Shown piece by piece: positions 1 to 8,468 of a stretch of 64,000 nucleotides of DNA; position 1 is the stretch's first letter; every line of letters begins with the position of its first letter. Under the pieces are notes generated by a model. It saw only the letters and a list, made by a program, of their open reading frames with translations. It did not search any database and was not told where the DNA came from. The position numbers and the translations under genes were made by a program. Source of the DNA: Microbispora catharanthi (lineage in GTDB: Bacteria; Actinomycetota; Actinomycetes; Streptosporangiales; Streptosporangiaceae); contig NZ_VDMA02000022.1 in NCBI RefSeq assembly GCF_006334915.2, positions 1-64,000 on the forward strand, written 5' to 3'.

Positions 1-2
1 TG

Positions 3-104
3 GCCGCCGCGGGGCTGCTCAACCCCATGATCGCCGGCGCGGCGATGGCGTTCTCCAGCGTCTTCGTCGTCAGCAACAGCCTGCGCCTGCGCAGCTTCCG
101 CTGA
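3..104 (+). CDS. C-terminal end of a copper/heavy-metal P-type ATPase (partial)
   Basis: Only the last 33 residues lie in the window, read in frame from base 3 to a TGA. The peptide contains [19 protein letters not shown] followed by SNSLRLRSF, the typical last transmembrane helix and cytosolic tail of P1B-type metal-exporting ATPases (CopA/CtpV group). The family exports Cu(I) or related soft metals across the cytoplasmic membrane at the cost of ATP. A strong hairpin follows directly, so this gene appears to end its own transcript. The metal cannot be fixed from the tail alone, although the next gene has a His-rich terminus that also hints at metals. Confidence 0.75.
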   Translation, partial: AAAGLLNPMIAGAAMAFSSVFVVSNSLRLRSFR

Positions 105-115
105 TCGCTGGCCGA

Positions 116-148
116 GGGGCCTCCGGCGACTCGCCCGGAGGCCCTTCC
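116..148 (+). terminator. Intrinsic-type terminator after the P-type ATPase
   Basis: GGGCCTCCGG at 117-126 pairs perfectly with CCGGAGGCCC at 135-144 around an 8-nt loop. It starts about a dozen bases after the ATPase stop codon. There is only a weak T run afterwards, as is usual for high-GC actinobacterial terminators. Confidence 0.7.
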
Positions 149-237
149 GCATCGGAATGCGCTATTCGCGGCAGGTGAACGGTGTAACCCGATCCCAGCC
201 GGAAAGCTGAAGGCAAGAGCGGAAGAGGGAGCAGGTC

Positions 238-1470
238 ATGGATTGGTTGTGGCGCGCGCCGGTGATCGCGGGGTCCATGACCTGGGAGATCCTGTGGGCG
301 CTGATCCTGGGGTTCACCCTGTCGGCGATCGTGCAGGCGGTGGTCCGCCGGGAGGTGATCACCCGGGCACTCGGGGATGACTCCCCCCGAGCCCTGGCTG
401 CGGCGACCGGATTCGGCATGGCCTCCTCGTCGTGCTCCTACGCCTCGGTGGCACTGGCCCGCTCGCTGTTCCGCAAGGGGGCGAGCTTCACCGCGGCGAT
501 GACCTTCGAGATCGCCTCGACCAACCTGGTCGTCGAACTGGGCATCATTCTGGCCCTGCTCATGGGCTGGCAGTTCACCCTGGCCGAGTTCGTCGGCGGC
601 CCCATCATGATCGTCCTGCTGGCGGTGCTGTTCCGCGTCTTCCTGCGGCGGCGCCTGGTCGACGACGCGCTCCGTCAGGCTGAGCGGGGCGTCGCGGGGT
701 CGATGGAGGGGCACGCCGCGATGGACATGTCCGTCACCGGACCGGGCTCGTTCTGGCGGCGGCTGACCTCGGCCAAGGGCCTCACCTCGGTGTCGCACAT
801 CTTCGTCATGGAATGGGCGGCCATTTGGCGGGACATCGTCGCCGGCCTGCTGATCACCGGGGCGCTGGCCGCCTGGGTGCCGATGGGCTTCTGGCAGAGC
901 TTCTTCCTGACCGACCATCCGCTGTGGGCCCGCATCTGGGGACCGCTGGTCGGCCCGATCGTCGCAGTCATCAGCTTCGTCTGCTCCGTCGGCAACGTGC
1001 CGCTGGCGGCGGTGCTGTGGAACGGCGGAATCAGCTTCGGCGGTGTGGTCGCGTTCATCTTCGCCGACCTGATCATCCTGCCGATCCTGAACATCTACCG
1101 GAAGTACTACGGCGTGAAGATGGCCGCCTTCGTCGCCGGCACCTTCTACGCCACCATGGTGCTGGCCGGCTACGCGGTCGAGCTGCTGTTCACACTGCTG
1201 GGCCTGGTGCCGAGCCACCGCAACGCCTCCGTCGTGGAGGCCCACATCTCCTGGAACTACACCACCTGGCTCAACATCGCCTTCCTGGTGTTGGCCGCGG
1301 TGCTGCTGATCCGGTTCTTCACGACCGGCGGCCTGCCGATGCTGAAGACGATGGGCGGCGGCCCCGACGACACCCGGCACGCCCACGACGCCCACGACGC
1401 CCACCACGCCGACCACGGCCACGACGGACCCGCGCCCGCCGCTCCCGAGGACCGGCGCCACCACCCCTAG
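238..1470 (+). CDS. ArsP-like (PF03773-type) permease with His-rich C-terminus
   Basis: A 410-residue polytopic inner-membrane protein with about eight to ten hydrophobic segments. Two family-typical Cys motifs are visible: SSSCSYAS near residue 64 and CSVGNVPLAAVLWNGG near residue 250. These match the predicted permease family that includes ArsP, an exporter of trivalent organoarsenicals in some bacteria; most members have unknown substrates. The last 45 residues carry a 9-bp DNA repeat that encodes HAHDAHDAHHADHGHD, a plausible metal-binding tail. It lies downstream of a metal ATPase, but a terminator sits between them. The start ATG has a purine-rich GGGAGCAGG upstream. Metal, metalloid or thiol-conjugate transport is inference; the family assignment is firm. 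Confidence 0.8.
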   Translation: MDWLWRAPVIAGSMTWEILWALILGFTLSAIVQAVVRREVITRALGDDSPRALAAATGFGMASSSCSYASVALARSLFRKGASFTAAMTFEIASTNLVVELGIILALLMGWQFTLAEFVGGPIMIVLLAVLFRVFLRRRLVDDALRQAERGVAGSMEGHAAMDMSVTGPGSFWRRLTSAKGLTSVSHIFVMEWAAIWRDIVAGLLITGALAAWVPMGFWQSFFLTDHPLWARIWGPLVGPIVAVISFVCSVGNVPLAAVLWNGGISFGGVVAFIFADLIILPILNIYRKYYGVKMAAFVAGTFYATMVLAGYAVELLFTLLGLVPSHRNASVVEAHISWNYTTWLNIAFLVLAAVLLIRFFTTGGLPMLKTMGGGPDDTRHAHDAHDAHHADHGHDGPAPAAPEDRRHHP

Positions 1471-1563
1471 CGTCGGCGCGGGCATGCAGCGGATGACGTA
1501 CGACCCCGTGTACGTGCTGCGGTCATTGCCGGAGGCGCTGGACACCTACGACGGCGTCCGCGC

Positions 1564-2364
1564 CTACTCCGGCCTCGGCCCGGAGGGGTGATCGGGGACA
1601 ACACCGTGGCGGCCGGCGCCGTCGGCGAAGCGGGCGGCGCCGGCCATGCCCTCGCGTTCCACGATCGGGACGCCCGCCGCGCCCTCGGCGAGCAACGCCT
1701 CGGCCAGGGGCAGGTCCAGGGCGGCGTAGGTGGAGGCCCGGTCGGTCAGGACGCATTCGAAGGGGAACGCCGCGATCTGCCCGGCCAGCTCGCGGGCCGC
1801 CTCGACCGCCCGGCCCGGCTCGGCGATCCGGTTGGCCAATCCGATCGCGAGGGCTTCGTCGGCCCGCACCGGACGGCCGGTGAGGATCATGTCGAGGGCG
1901 CGGCCCAGGCCGACGATCCGCGGCAGCCGGACCGTGCCGCCGTCGATGAGCGGCACCCCCCAGCGACGGCAGAACACCCCCAGCACCGCGTCGGACTCGA
2001 CGATCCGCAGGTCGGCCAGCAGCGCCAGCTCCAGGCCACCCGCGACCGCGTATCCGCTGATCGCGGCGATCAGTGGCTTGCCCAGTCGCATCCGGGTCGG
2101 TCCCATCGGGCCGCTGCCGCCTCCCTCGGGATCCAGTTCGTTGCGCCGCTCGGGGTCCCCGACCGCGGTCAGGTCGGCGCCCGCGCAGAAGGTGCCGCCG
2201 CTGCCGGCCAGGATCGCCACCCGCTGGTCCTGGTCGGCCTCGAACTCCTCGAACGCCGCCCGCAGTTCCCCGGCCATGGCCCGGTCGACGGCGTTGCGCC
2301 GGTCGGGCCGGTCCATCCAGATCGTGGTGATCGGTCCCTCGACCTCCACCCGCACGTCACCCAT
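1564..2364 (-). CDS. Crotonase / enoyl-CoA hydratase family protein
   Basis: A 266-residue crotonase-fold enzyme acting on an acyl-CoA in the cytoplasm. The oxyanion-hole segments are clear: AILAGSGGTFCAGADL near residue 50 and AAISGYAVAGGLELALLAD near residue 100. The first catalytic-type Glu is present in GGLEL. The second canonical Glu (in the QPEI stretch of mitochondrial hydratase) is replaced by a CRRWGVPLIDGGT segment, seen in many actinobacterial crotonases of unassigned substrate, so true hydratase activity is doubtful. The start was placed at MGDVRVEV because GGGAG lies 8-9 bases upstream; an in-frame extension of 18 codons has no such support. Transcribed alone, convergent with the permease. 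Confidence 0.85.
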   Translation of the reverse strand: MGDVRVEVEGPITTIWMDRPDRRNAVDRAMAGELRAAFEEFEADQDQRVAILAGSGGTFCAGADLTAVGDPERRNELDPEGGGSGPMGPTRMRLGKPLIAAISGYAVAGGLELALLADLRIVESDAVLGVFCRRWGVPLIDGGTVRLPRIVGLGRALDMILTGRPVRADEALAIGLANRIAEPGRAVEAARELAGQIAAFPFECVLTDRASTYAALDLPLAEALLAEGAAGVPIVEREGMAGAARFADGAGRHGVVPDHPSGPRPE

Positions 2365-2458
2365 CACTACTCCCGTCACGTCACGGCCTGCGCGGCCCTG
2401 CGGTGGAAACGAGACCACGTTAGGTCGCGAGTCCGGAGCTGCGGGAGCTCAGGGACCA

Positions 2459-2481
2459 GCGCTCGTGCCGTCCACGAGCGC
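2459..2481 (-). terminator. Hairpin terminator after the methyltransferase gene
   Basis: GCGCTCGTG (2459-2467) pairs perfectly with CACGAGCGC (2473-2481) across a 5-nt loop. It lies about 50 bases beyond the methyltransferase stop on the minus strand, and upstream of the crotonase start. It probably separates the two minus-strand units. Confidence 0.6.
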
Positions 2482-2531
2482 ACCGGACGGCTGGTCATGG
2501 CGTGCTCGGAGACCGGAGAGCGCCGTGCTTG

Positions 2532-3218
2532 TCATGCTTCTCCAAACGCGCTCACCGACGGAGGGCGGGACCGAACAGGCATCGGACGTTCCCGGTGCAG
2601 TTCCCAGATGCCGACTGGTCCGAACAAGTCGGGGACGAGGGCGCGCCATGCCGGGTCGTAGGGCAGTTCTGTCATCGCCACGCATCGGGGCGCCGACCAG
2701 CCCGGGAACACCAGCGTGTCGAACCGTAGAGCAGCCGCGGCGGTGGTCCGCACCCTGGCCGCCCCGGTGTGGGACACGACGAGACGGATCGCCGCGAGTC
2801 CGTCTGGCCCACCGCCGTCGTGGAGGTGCCGTTGATTCCGTGGTACGGCGGGCAGCAGGGCGGCTGGGCGCTGGGGCGGGTTGACGGCCAGGAGCTCGGC
2901 GTTCATCGGGCGCAGCTGGCTCCAGTCCGCTTCCCACAGGGTCAACCGGGCGCGCGCCTGCGGGCCGAGGACACGCGTGACGTTGGCGGCGGTGTCGGCC
3001 AGCGCCTTGGCGTCGTAGTCCTGGGCCACGACGTGCCGAGCTCCCGCCGCCAGCGCAGCCACGGCCACCAGACCGGCCCCGCACCCGGCGTCGATCACCG
3101 TCAGATCCCCGCAGTCGTCCATGGTGGCGGCCAGGAACGCCGAGAAAAGCGACGGACGGTGAACGCCGTCGCTCGTCAGGAGGAGGCGGCCGACCTCGGC
3201 CCACCGTTCGATATCCAC
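2532..3218 (-). CDS. Class I SAM-dependent methyltransferase
   Basis: A 228-residue cytoplasmic protein with the Rossmann-fold motif I VIDAGCGAGLVAVAALAAGA near residue 40, an acidic strand-2 end (AQDYDAKAL) and a motif IV of the NPPQ type (LLAVNPPQRP). The NPP signature is typical of methyltransferases acting on planar nitrogens or on protein glutamine/ribosomal targets (HemK/PrmA-like), but the substrate cannot be read from the sequence. The gene uses a GTG start directly abutting the TAA stop of the DinB-like gene, so the two are very likely translationally coupled. Confidence 0.75.
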   Translation of the reverse strand: MDIERWAEVGRLLLTSDGVHRPSLFSAFLAATMDDCGDLTVIDAGCGAGLVAVAALAAGARHVVAQDYDAKALADTAANVTRVLGPQARARLTLWEADWSQLRPMNAELLAVNPPQRPAALLPAVPRNQRHLHDGGGPDGLAAIRLVVSHTGAARVRTTAAAALRFDTLVFPGWSAPRCVAMTELPYDPAWRALVPDLFGPVGIWELHRERPMPVRSRPPSVSAFGEA

Positions 3219-3776
3219 TTAGAGGCCTACCGCGCCGTCGATTCCCTGGCGGAGGAGGTCGGCGTGCCCGTTGTGCCGCGCGTACTCCTCCACCATGTGC
3301 ACCATCACCCACCGCAGCGTGATCGTGCCTCGCCAGGAATCCCTACCGGTCACCTCCAGGCTGTCCGCCGCGGCCACGAAACGGTCGGCGAAGTCGACCT
3401 CCTCCTGCCACAGGCGCCAGGCCTCGGAGACCGTCTCGGCAACGGGTGCGGCATCGTCGAAGGCCGCGTCCGCGTGGTCCTCCCTGCTGAAGTGCGGTTC
3501 GGCCGCCTGCCCTGCCAGGTCCCGGCGGAACCAGCGGCGCTCGACGTCAGCCAGATGCCGCACCAGGCCCAGCAGGGACAAGCCGGAGAAGGACACCGAA
3601 CGCCGGGCGAGGGCCTCCGGGTCCAGATCAGAGCACTTCAGCCTCAGCGTCTGGCGTTGCCAGCGCAGAAAGGCGGCGAGCATGGCCTTCTCGTCGCCTC
3701 CGGTCGGCACGTCGATTCTGGGGTCGGCGCTCTCCTCGACGAACATCTCGGCAAACATCGGCCTTTCAAGGGTCAT
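3219..3776 (-). CDS. DinB/DUF664-family protein
   Basis: A 185-residue protein with the four-helix DinB-like pattern: LRWQRQTL, a SLLGLVRHLADVERRWFRR helix carrying the first family His, and MVHMVEEYARHNGHADLLR with the closing His residues. The His triad fits a metal-binding DinB fold; members include mycothiol- or bacillithiol-dependent enzymes and many without known function. An ATG start with AGAGGAC upstream is well supported. It is first in a two-gene operon with the methyltransferase. Function beyond fold is unknown. Confidence 0.8.
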   Translation of the reverse strand: MTLERPMFAEMFVEESADPRIDVPTGGDEKAMLAAFLRWQRQTLRLKCSDLDPEALARRSVSFSGLSLLGLVRHLADVERRWFRRDLAGQAAEPHFSREDHADAAFDDAAPVAETVSEAWRLWQEEVDFADRFVAAADSLEVTGRDSWRGTITLRWVMVHMVEEYARHNGHADLLRQGIDGAVGL

Positions 3777-3920
3777 TTCAGTCCTCTATCGAACTCAGCG
3801 AAGCCGTCCTGCACTGCTGCGTCGACGGCCGGTCTCTCCGTAACGATCACCGAGAACGGCCGAGTCCCGCAACAGGCCTTCCTCGCCCGGCGCCCCGGTG
3901 GCGTGGTTAGGCGGCAGCCC

Positions 3921-4535
3921 TCACTCCCTTTCGCGGACGCCCCTGGCCAGGGGTGCCCGCCAGCGGTGCCGCATGGCGAGCATGCGGAACGCGAAGGCGA
4001 GCACCGCCGAGGACAGGGTGGCGGCGAACCCCCGCACCTCCAGCGCGTACAGTGCGGCCATCATCGCCGAGCCGAGCATCGCCGGCACCGCGTAGAGCTC
4101 CCGGTCGTAGAGCAGGGTCGGCTTCTCGCCGGACAGGACGTCTCTGATGACGCCGCCGCCGACCGCCGTGCAGACCCCGAGGAACACCGCGTGCATCGGC
4201 GCGAGGCCGTAGTGCAGCGCCTTGGATGTCCCGACCGCGCAGAACAGGCCGAGGCCCGCCGCGTCGAAGACCAGCACCCCGGGCATCGCCCGCTCGACCT
4301 GGGGATGCCAGAAGAACGCGATGACGGCGGCCGCGATCGGCACGAGGAGATAGCCCGTGTCCCGCAGCGCGGCGGGCTGCACGCCGATGAACAGATCGCG
4401 CACGATGCCGCCGCCGACGGCCGTGAAGAACGCGAGCACCGCGATGCCGACCGCGTCGAGCCGTTTGCGTACACCCTCCAGCGCGCCGGACAGGGCGAAT
4501 ACGAAAATTCCGACAAGGTCGAGCACGGGGGTCAC
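3921..4535 (-). CDS. Prokaryotic TRIC-type cation channel (UPF0126)
   Basis: A 204-residue membrane protein made of two repeats of three helices. Each repeat has the diagnostic glycine motif: AVGGGIVRDLFIG near residue 40 and AVGGGVIRDVLSGE near residue 125. Bacterial homologues of trimeric intracellular cation channels conduct monovalent cations across the plasma membrane. Length and repeat layout match full-length members. Translation starts at GTG 4535, where DLVGIFVFALSGALEG begins the first helix. It is monocistronic, with 145 bases of featureless DNA to the DinB gene. Confidence 0.88.
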   Translation of the reverse strand: MTPVLDLVGIFVFALSGALEGVRKRLDAVGIAVLAFFTAVGGGIVRDLFIGVQPAALRDTGYLLVPIAAAVIAFFWHPQVERAMPGVLVFDAAGLGLFCAVGTSKALHYGLAPMHAVFLGVCTAVGGGVIRDVLSGEKPTLLYDRELYAVPAMLGSAMMAALYALEVRGFAATLSSAVLAFAFRMLAMRHRWRAPLARGVRERE

Positions 4536-4711
4536 AGACGCTCAGTCTCCCATATATCGGGCGCACCGCCGCGTCAAGATCAGTGTGATGAGACCCGGCG
4601 GCCGCGGCCGGTGGCGAGGCCCAGGGGTGTGGCGGCCGTCGGGGACCGCGGCGGGGTGCCCCTCGCGCGTCCGGTGTCCGCCAAGCCTGGCGGGTTGCCG
4701 AGAGCAATGAC

Positions 4712-4858
4712 CTATTTGCTGTTCTTGTCGGGGTCAACGGCGAAGGTGATCACGCCGAGGTAGCCGTCGCCGTCCTCGCTCACCTTCATGAGCATGCTGG
4801 GCTTGTAGATGGTGTCCTTGTCGTTGAGGGTGTCCCTGCCCGTGTGCCCGGAGTAGGG
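4712..4858 (-). pseudogene. Detached C-terminal 48 codons of the intradiol dioxygenase
   Basis: Reading on in the same frame past the TAG at 4859-4861 gives PYSGHTGRDTLNDKDTIYKP, then SMLMKVSEDGDGYLGVITFAV and a short polar tail before TAG at 4712. This is the conserved last strand region of actinobacterial secreted intradiol dioxygenases, so the upstream gene carries a premature nonsense codon rather than a natural end. There is no start codon of its own with a plausible ribosome site. Confidence 0.8.
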
Positions 4859-5668
4859 CTACTCCTTGAACACCTTCGCGTTCAGGTCCTCGTCGAACAT
4901 GACCTGTGTCGTCAGCGTACGCTCATCGCCGACATGCACCATGGCGTGGATGTGCACGGTCCGGCCCCGGTACCAGCCGGGCCAGATCGTGGTGAACTGG
5001 ACGACGCCGTTCTTGTCCGTGACCTGGGCGCCGCGCAGATAGCGCTTGTCGTCGGTGGGGGTGAGGTCGGCCATCCCGTCGTCAGCGGAGGGACCGCCGC
5101 GGGGTCCTCCGGGCATCCCGGAAGGGGGCGGCCCGCCGGGTCCTCCCGCCGGCATGCCCGAGGGTGGCGGACCGCCCGGGCCGCCGCCGGGTCCTGGCGC
5201 GCCGCCTCCGCCGCCCTGCCCGCTCGACTGCGCCTCGGCTCCCGAGTAGAGGCCGGCCGCGTCACAGTGCCAGATCTCGACGACGACGTTCGCCAGCGGC
5301 GCGCATTTCTCGCTGTCCTGCACCTTGACGGCGACCTTCAGCCGCTTGCCCTGCCGGTCCTCACGGATGTCGGAGCGGATCTTGTCAGCGTCGAAGTAGT
5401 ACGGCCCCTGAGTGGTCGCGGGCGTCAGGACGCAGGTGTTGGAACCGGCGAAAAGGTCCGTCAAGCCGGCCGGGGTGCTCGTCGTCGGCGTGATCGAGAC
5501 CGTGGCTCCCGACGTGGTCGAGATCGAGGCCGAGCCGCCGGCCTTCGCACCGCAGGCCGACAGGAGGGCGCCGAGCCCGATCGCGCTGATTCCGGCGACG
5601 GCGGTCCGGCGGCTGACCCTCTGGCCCTCGTGATCGTGTCCCACTGCGCCCTGGTGATCGTGTCCCAC
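4859..5668 (-). CDS. Secreted intradiol ring-cleavage dioxygenase, truncated by an in-frame TAG
   Basis: The visible product has 269 residues. It begins with a Tat/lipoprotein signal (SRRTAVAGISAIGLGALLSAC, written as SRR...LLSAC), so it should be an exported lipoprotein. The non-haem iron ligands of catechol-type dioxygenases are present: Tyr in GLYSG, then Tyr and the two His in GWYRGRTVHIHAMV. Between them sits a Gly/Pro-rich insert built from repeats of GGPGGPPPSGMP. The start is GTG with GAGAGGAAGG upstream; the first 15 codons contain a duplicated GHDH(Q/E)G unit. The reading frame stops at TAG after VFKE, but the conserved C-terminal 48 residues follow in frame. The enzyme may therefore be inactive, or made by readthrough. 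Confidence 0.8.
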   Translation of the reverse strand: MGHDHQGAVGHDHEGQRVSRRTAVAGISAIGLGALLSACGAKAGGSASISTTSGATVSITPTTSTPAGLTDLFAGSNTCVLTPATTQGPYYFDADKIRSDIREDRQGKRLKVAVKVQDSEKCAPLANVVVEIWHCDAAGLYSGAEAQSSGQGGGGGAPGPGGGPGGPPPSGMPAGGPGGPPPSGMPGGPRGGPSADDGMADLTPTDDKRYLRGAQVTDKNGVVQFTTIWPGWYRGRTVHIHAMVHVGDERTLTTQVMFDEDLNAKVFKE

Positions 5669-5718
5669 GATTGCCTTCCTCTCCCGACGTGACGTCTGCC
5701 GGACGGTAGACCACCCGG

Positions 5719-5904
5719 ATGAAGGTTCTCTTAGAGATCCTTCGTGTCATCGACGATGCGCTGCCGGGCGGGTCCGACATCCGCGCGGGGCTGCGGCGCT
5801 TCCTCCACGCCACGCTCGCCGAACTGGATTCGGCGGTAGGGGCCTTCGCCTGCTCGCACCCCGGCCCCTGGCCTGCGCATGCCCTGCACGTTGGCTCTGT
5901 GTGA
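5719..5904 (+). CDS. Possible small protein, 61 residues
   Basis: An ATG-initiated frame in the 370-base gap between the dioxygenase and the phosphatase gene. It starts MKVLLEILRVIDDALPGGSD and could form an amphipathic helix. No convincing ribosome-binding site precedes it, no family is recognised, and the DNA composition fits either coding or non-coding high-GC sequence. The rest of this gap holds no other structure apart from a run of nine G at 6015-6023. Confidence 0.25.
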   Translation: MKVLLEILRVIDDALPGGSDIRAGLRRFLHATLAELDSAVGAFACSHPGPWPAHALHVGSV

Positions 5905-6039
5905 AGCGAGGCCGGGTAGCGTCGGGAATGTGCCGTCGAGGGCCTGGGGTCCGCACCCCGCCGGGTGGGGCCCCTGCCGGCGACTTTCCGCCCCGAGACC
6001 GGCCGAGGGCGGCAGGGGGGGGGCAGTAGGGGGCGGCAG

Positions 6040-7296
6040 GTGAACGGGTGTCCTGACACGGGGCGCATCTGGGGCGGTCTGGTGCGCGACCATCATCTGA
6101 CGCCCCTGGACGATCTGGCGTCCTCCGTCATCGAGCACGTCAGGCCGCTCGGCTACAGCGAGGTCATGATCTATGTGGCCAGCCTGCGGCCGCTGTATCT
6201 CGTGCCGCTGCCGGGGCAGTGCGACGCGTACGGCGAGCCGCTGAACCGCGTCGCCATCGACACGACCCTGGCCGGGCGCGCCTACCGCAACCTGGAGATC
6301 GTCCAGGCGCGTCCCGCCGTCGATCCGTACGTCGCCGAAGCCGCGGAACCGCTCGGCAGCGAGGGGCCGCGGCGCCTGTGGGTGCCGATGCTGAACGGCA
6401 CGGAACGGGTCGGCGTGCTCGGCGTGACCGTGCCCGTGGTCGACGAGGCCACCGAGCGGATCGCGACCGAGCTGGGCGGCCTGGTCGCGCTGCTGGTGGT
6501 GAGCAAGCGCGCCTACAGCGACGCCTTCGTGCGGCTGGTGCGCACCGAGGAGATGCACCTGTCGGCCGAGATGCTGTGGGCCCTGCTGCCCATCAGGAAC
6601 TTCGCGACGGACACGATGACGGTCAGCGCCGCGCTGGAGCCGGCCTACCGCGTCGGCGGGGACGCCTTCGACTACGCCCTCGACGGCGCCACCCTCCACC
6701 TCGGAATCTTCGACGCCATGGGGCACGACACCTCCGCCGGGCTGACCGCGGCCATCGCCCTGAGCGCCTACCGCAACAACCGCCGCCGGCGCCGGGTCGG
6801 GCTGCTCGAGGTCAGCGACGCGATCGACGAGGCGATCGCCGGGGAGTTCGGCACCTCCCGCTTCGCCACCGGGGTCCTGGCCGATCTGGATCTCCGCACC
6901 GGGCGGCTGACCTGGGTGAACCGGGGGCATCCCCCGCCGCTCGTCCTGCGGCAGGGGCGGGTGGCCTCGGAGCTGGACAGCCCGCCGGACACCCCGATGG
7001 GCCTGCGCCTGGGTCCGGCCGCCGTGCTCGCGCGGCGCCAGCTCGAGCCCGGCGACCGGCTGTTGTTCTACACCGACGGCGTCGTGGAGGCGCAGACCCC
7101 GGACGGGGAGAGGTTCGGGCTGGACCGCTTCGCCGACTTCGTCATCCGGAAGGAGATCGACGGCGTCTCCGCTCCGGAGACCCTGCGCCGCCTGGTCCAC
7201 TCGATCCTCGCCTACCAGCGCGGCCAACTGCAGGACGACGCCACGGTGCTGCTGGTCGAGTGGCGCACCGAGCGGCACTACCTGCTCACGATGTGA
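6040..7296 (+). CDS. SpoIIE-type PP2C phosphatase with GAF-like sensor domain
   Basis: A cytosolic Ser/Thr phosphatase of about 418 residues. The first half (roughly residues 20-165) is a GAF-like domain (VPMLNGTERVGVLGV). The second half is the SpoIIE/RsbU catalytic domain, with metal-binding Asp residues in YRVGGDAFDYAL, GIFDAMGHDTSAGL, GHPPPLVL, FYTDGVVEAQTPDG and LQDDATVLLVEW. Such proteins usually dephosphorylate anti-anti-sigma factors and so tune an alternative sigma factor. No anti-sigma partner is adjacent. The start is uncertain: GTG at 5965, 6040 or 6082 all fit, and 6040 follows a G-rich Shine-Dalgarno-like stretch. Confidence 0.85.
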   Translation: MNGCPDTGRIWGGLVRDHHLTPLDDLASSVIEHVRPLGYSEVMIYVASLRPLYLVPLPGQCDAYGEPLNRVAIDTTLAGRAYRNLEIVQARPAVDPYVAEAAEPLGSEGPRRLWVPMLNGTERVGVLGVTVPVVDEATERIATELGGLVALLVVSKRAYSDAFVRLVRTEEMHLSAEMLWALLPIRNFATDTMTVSAALEPAYRVGGDAFDYALDGATLHLGIFDAMGHDTSAGLTAAIALSAYRNNRRRRRVGLLEVSDAIDEAIAGEFGTSRFATGVLADLDLRTGRLTWVNRGHPPPLVLRQGRVASELDSPPDTPMGLRLGPAAVLARRQLEPGDRLLFYTDGVVEAQTPDGERFGLDRFADFVIRKEIDGVSAPETLRRLVHSILAYQRGQLQDDATVLLVEWRTERHYLLTM

Positions 7297-7315
7297 GCCG
7301 CGCGTACGGCGGCGT

Positions 7316-8314
7316 TCAGTCGCGGGCGAGCAGCTCCAGCGTGTCGACGACCCGGTTGGAGAAGCCCCACTCGTTGTCGTACCAGGCCACGACCTTGACG
7401 TGCCTGCCCTCGACCCGGGTGAGGGCGGCGTCGAAGATCGCCGACGCCGGCTGGCCGGTGATGTCGCTGGAGACCAGCGGCTCGTCGGCGTAATCGAGGA
7501 TGCCCTTGAGCCTGCCGTCGGCGGCGGCGCGGTAGGCCGCGAGCACCTCGTCGCGGGTGACCTCGCGTGAGACGGCGGTGTTCAGCTCCACGATCGACCC
7601 CACCGGGACCGGCACGCGGATCGAGTCGCCCGACAGCTTGCCGTCGAGGTTCGGCAGCACCAGGCCGATGGCCTTGGCGGCCCCGGTGGTGGTGGGCACG
7701 ATGTTCACGCCGGCCGCGCGGGCGCGGCGCAGGTCGCGGTGCGGGCCGTCCTGCAGGTTCTGCTCCTGGGTGTAGGCGTGCACCGTGGTCATGAAGCCGT
7801 GCTCGATGCCGGCCAGGTCGTCCAGCACGGACGCCAGCGGTGCCAGCGCGTTCGTGGTGCAGGAGGCGTTCGAGACGATCATGTGCTCGGCGGGGTCGTA
7901 GGCCTCGGTGTTCACGCCGTAGGCGAGCGTGACGTCGGCGCCGTCGGAGGGGGCGCTCACCAACACGCGCCCGGCGCCCGCGTCGATGTGCGCGCGAGCG
8001 GCACGCGCCGCGGTGAAGCGGCCGGTGGACTCCAGCACGATGCCGACGCCGAGCTCGGCCCAGGGCAGCTTGGCGGGCTCGCGTTCGGCGAGCACCGTGA
8101 TGCGGCGGCCGTCGACCACGAGGTCGGTGCCGTCGACCTCGACGGAGCGGCCGAGGCGGCCGAGCGCGCTGTCGTACCTGAGCAGGTGGGCGAGGGTCTC
8201 GGGGGCGGTGAGGTCGTTGACGGCGACCACTTCGAGGTCGCTGTCACGTTCGAGCAGGGCGCGGAGGGTGTTGCGTCCGATGCGGCCGAATCCGTTGACG
8301 GCGATGCGAGTCAT
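7316..8314 (-). CDS. gap: Type I glyceraldehyde-3-phosphate dehydrogenase
   Basis: A 332-residue cytoplasmic enzyme converting glyceraldehyde-3-phosphate to 1,3-bisphosphoglycerate with NAD. The N-terminal Rossmann motif is INGFGRIGRN-like (VNGFGRIGRNTLRALLE), the active site is SNASCTTNALAPL with the catalytic Cys near residue 150, and the C-terminus has WYDNEWGFSNR. The length is full. The start was set at MTRIAVNG because GAAAGGAA lies upstream; the frame is open for another 138 codons but this has no homology to the family. It is encoded away from other glycolytic genes, which suggests an accessory gap copy. It converges on the phosphatase gene. Confidence 0.95.
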   Translation of the reverse strand: MTRIAVNGFGRIGRNTLRALLERDSDLEVVAVNDLTAPETLAHLLRYDSALGRLGRSVEVDGTDLVVDGRRITVLAEREPAKLPWAELGVGIVLESTGRFTAARAARAHIDAGAGRVLVSAPSDGADVTLAYGVNTEAYDPAEHMIVSNASCTTNALAPLASVLDDLAGIEHGFMTTVHAYTQEQNLQDGPHRDLRRARAAGVNIVPTTTGAAKAIGLVLPNLDGKLSGDSIRVPVPVGSIVELNTAVSREVTRDEVLAAYRAAADGRLKGILDYADEPLVSSDITGQPASAIFDAALTRVEGRHVKVVAWYDNEWGFSNRVVDTLELLARD

Positions 8315-8468
8315 GGGCGTTCCTTTCGTTCCGCGCTCCATGATCGGCATTCGGACGCCGGGCCGACAGTGGCTTGAACGACACCGCACGCAAGGATCCA
8401 GCCAGAAGTTTCGCCAGCGTGCGCAAGGATCTCGCCACATCCTCCCGCACGCAGGCGGGCCCGGGAGT

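Noticed and set aside
70-1545. A 491-codon open frame on the minus strand across the ArsP-like permease gene
   Set aside because: Its His/Gln/Arg-rich translation has no family resemblance, and it is the antisense shadow of a gene with clear membrane helices and motifs.
1484-1591. 35-codon ATG frame after the permease gene (MQRMTYDPVYVLRSLPEALD...)
   Set aside because: No ribosome-binding site, overlaps the end of the crotonase gene on the other strand and resembles no known protein.
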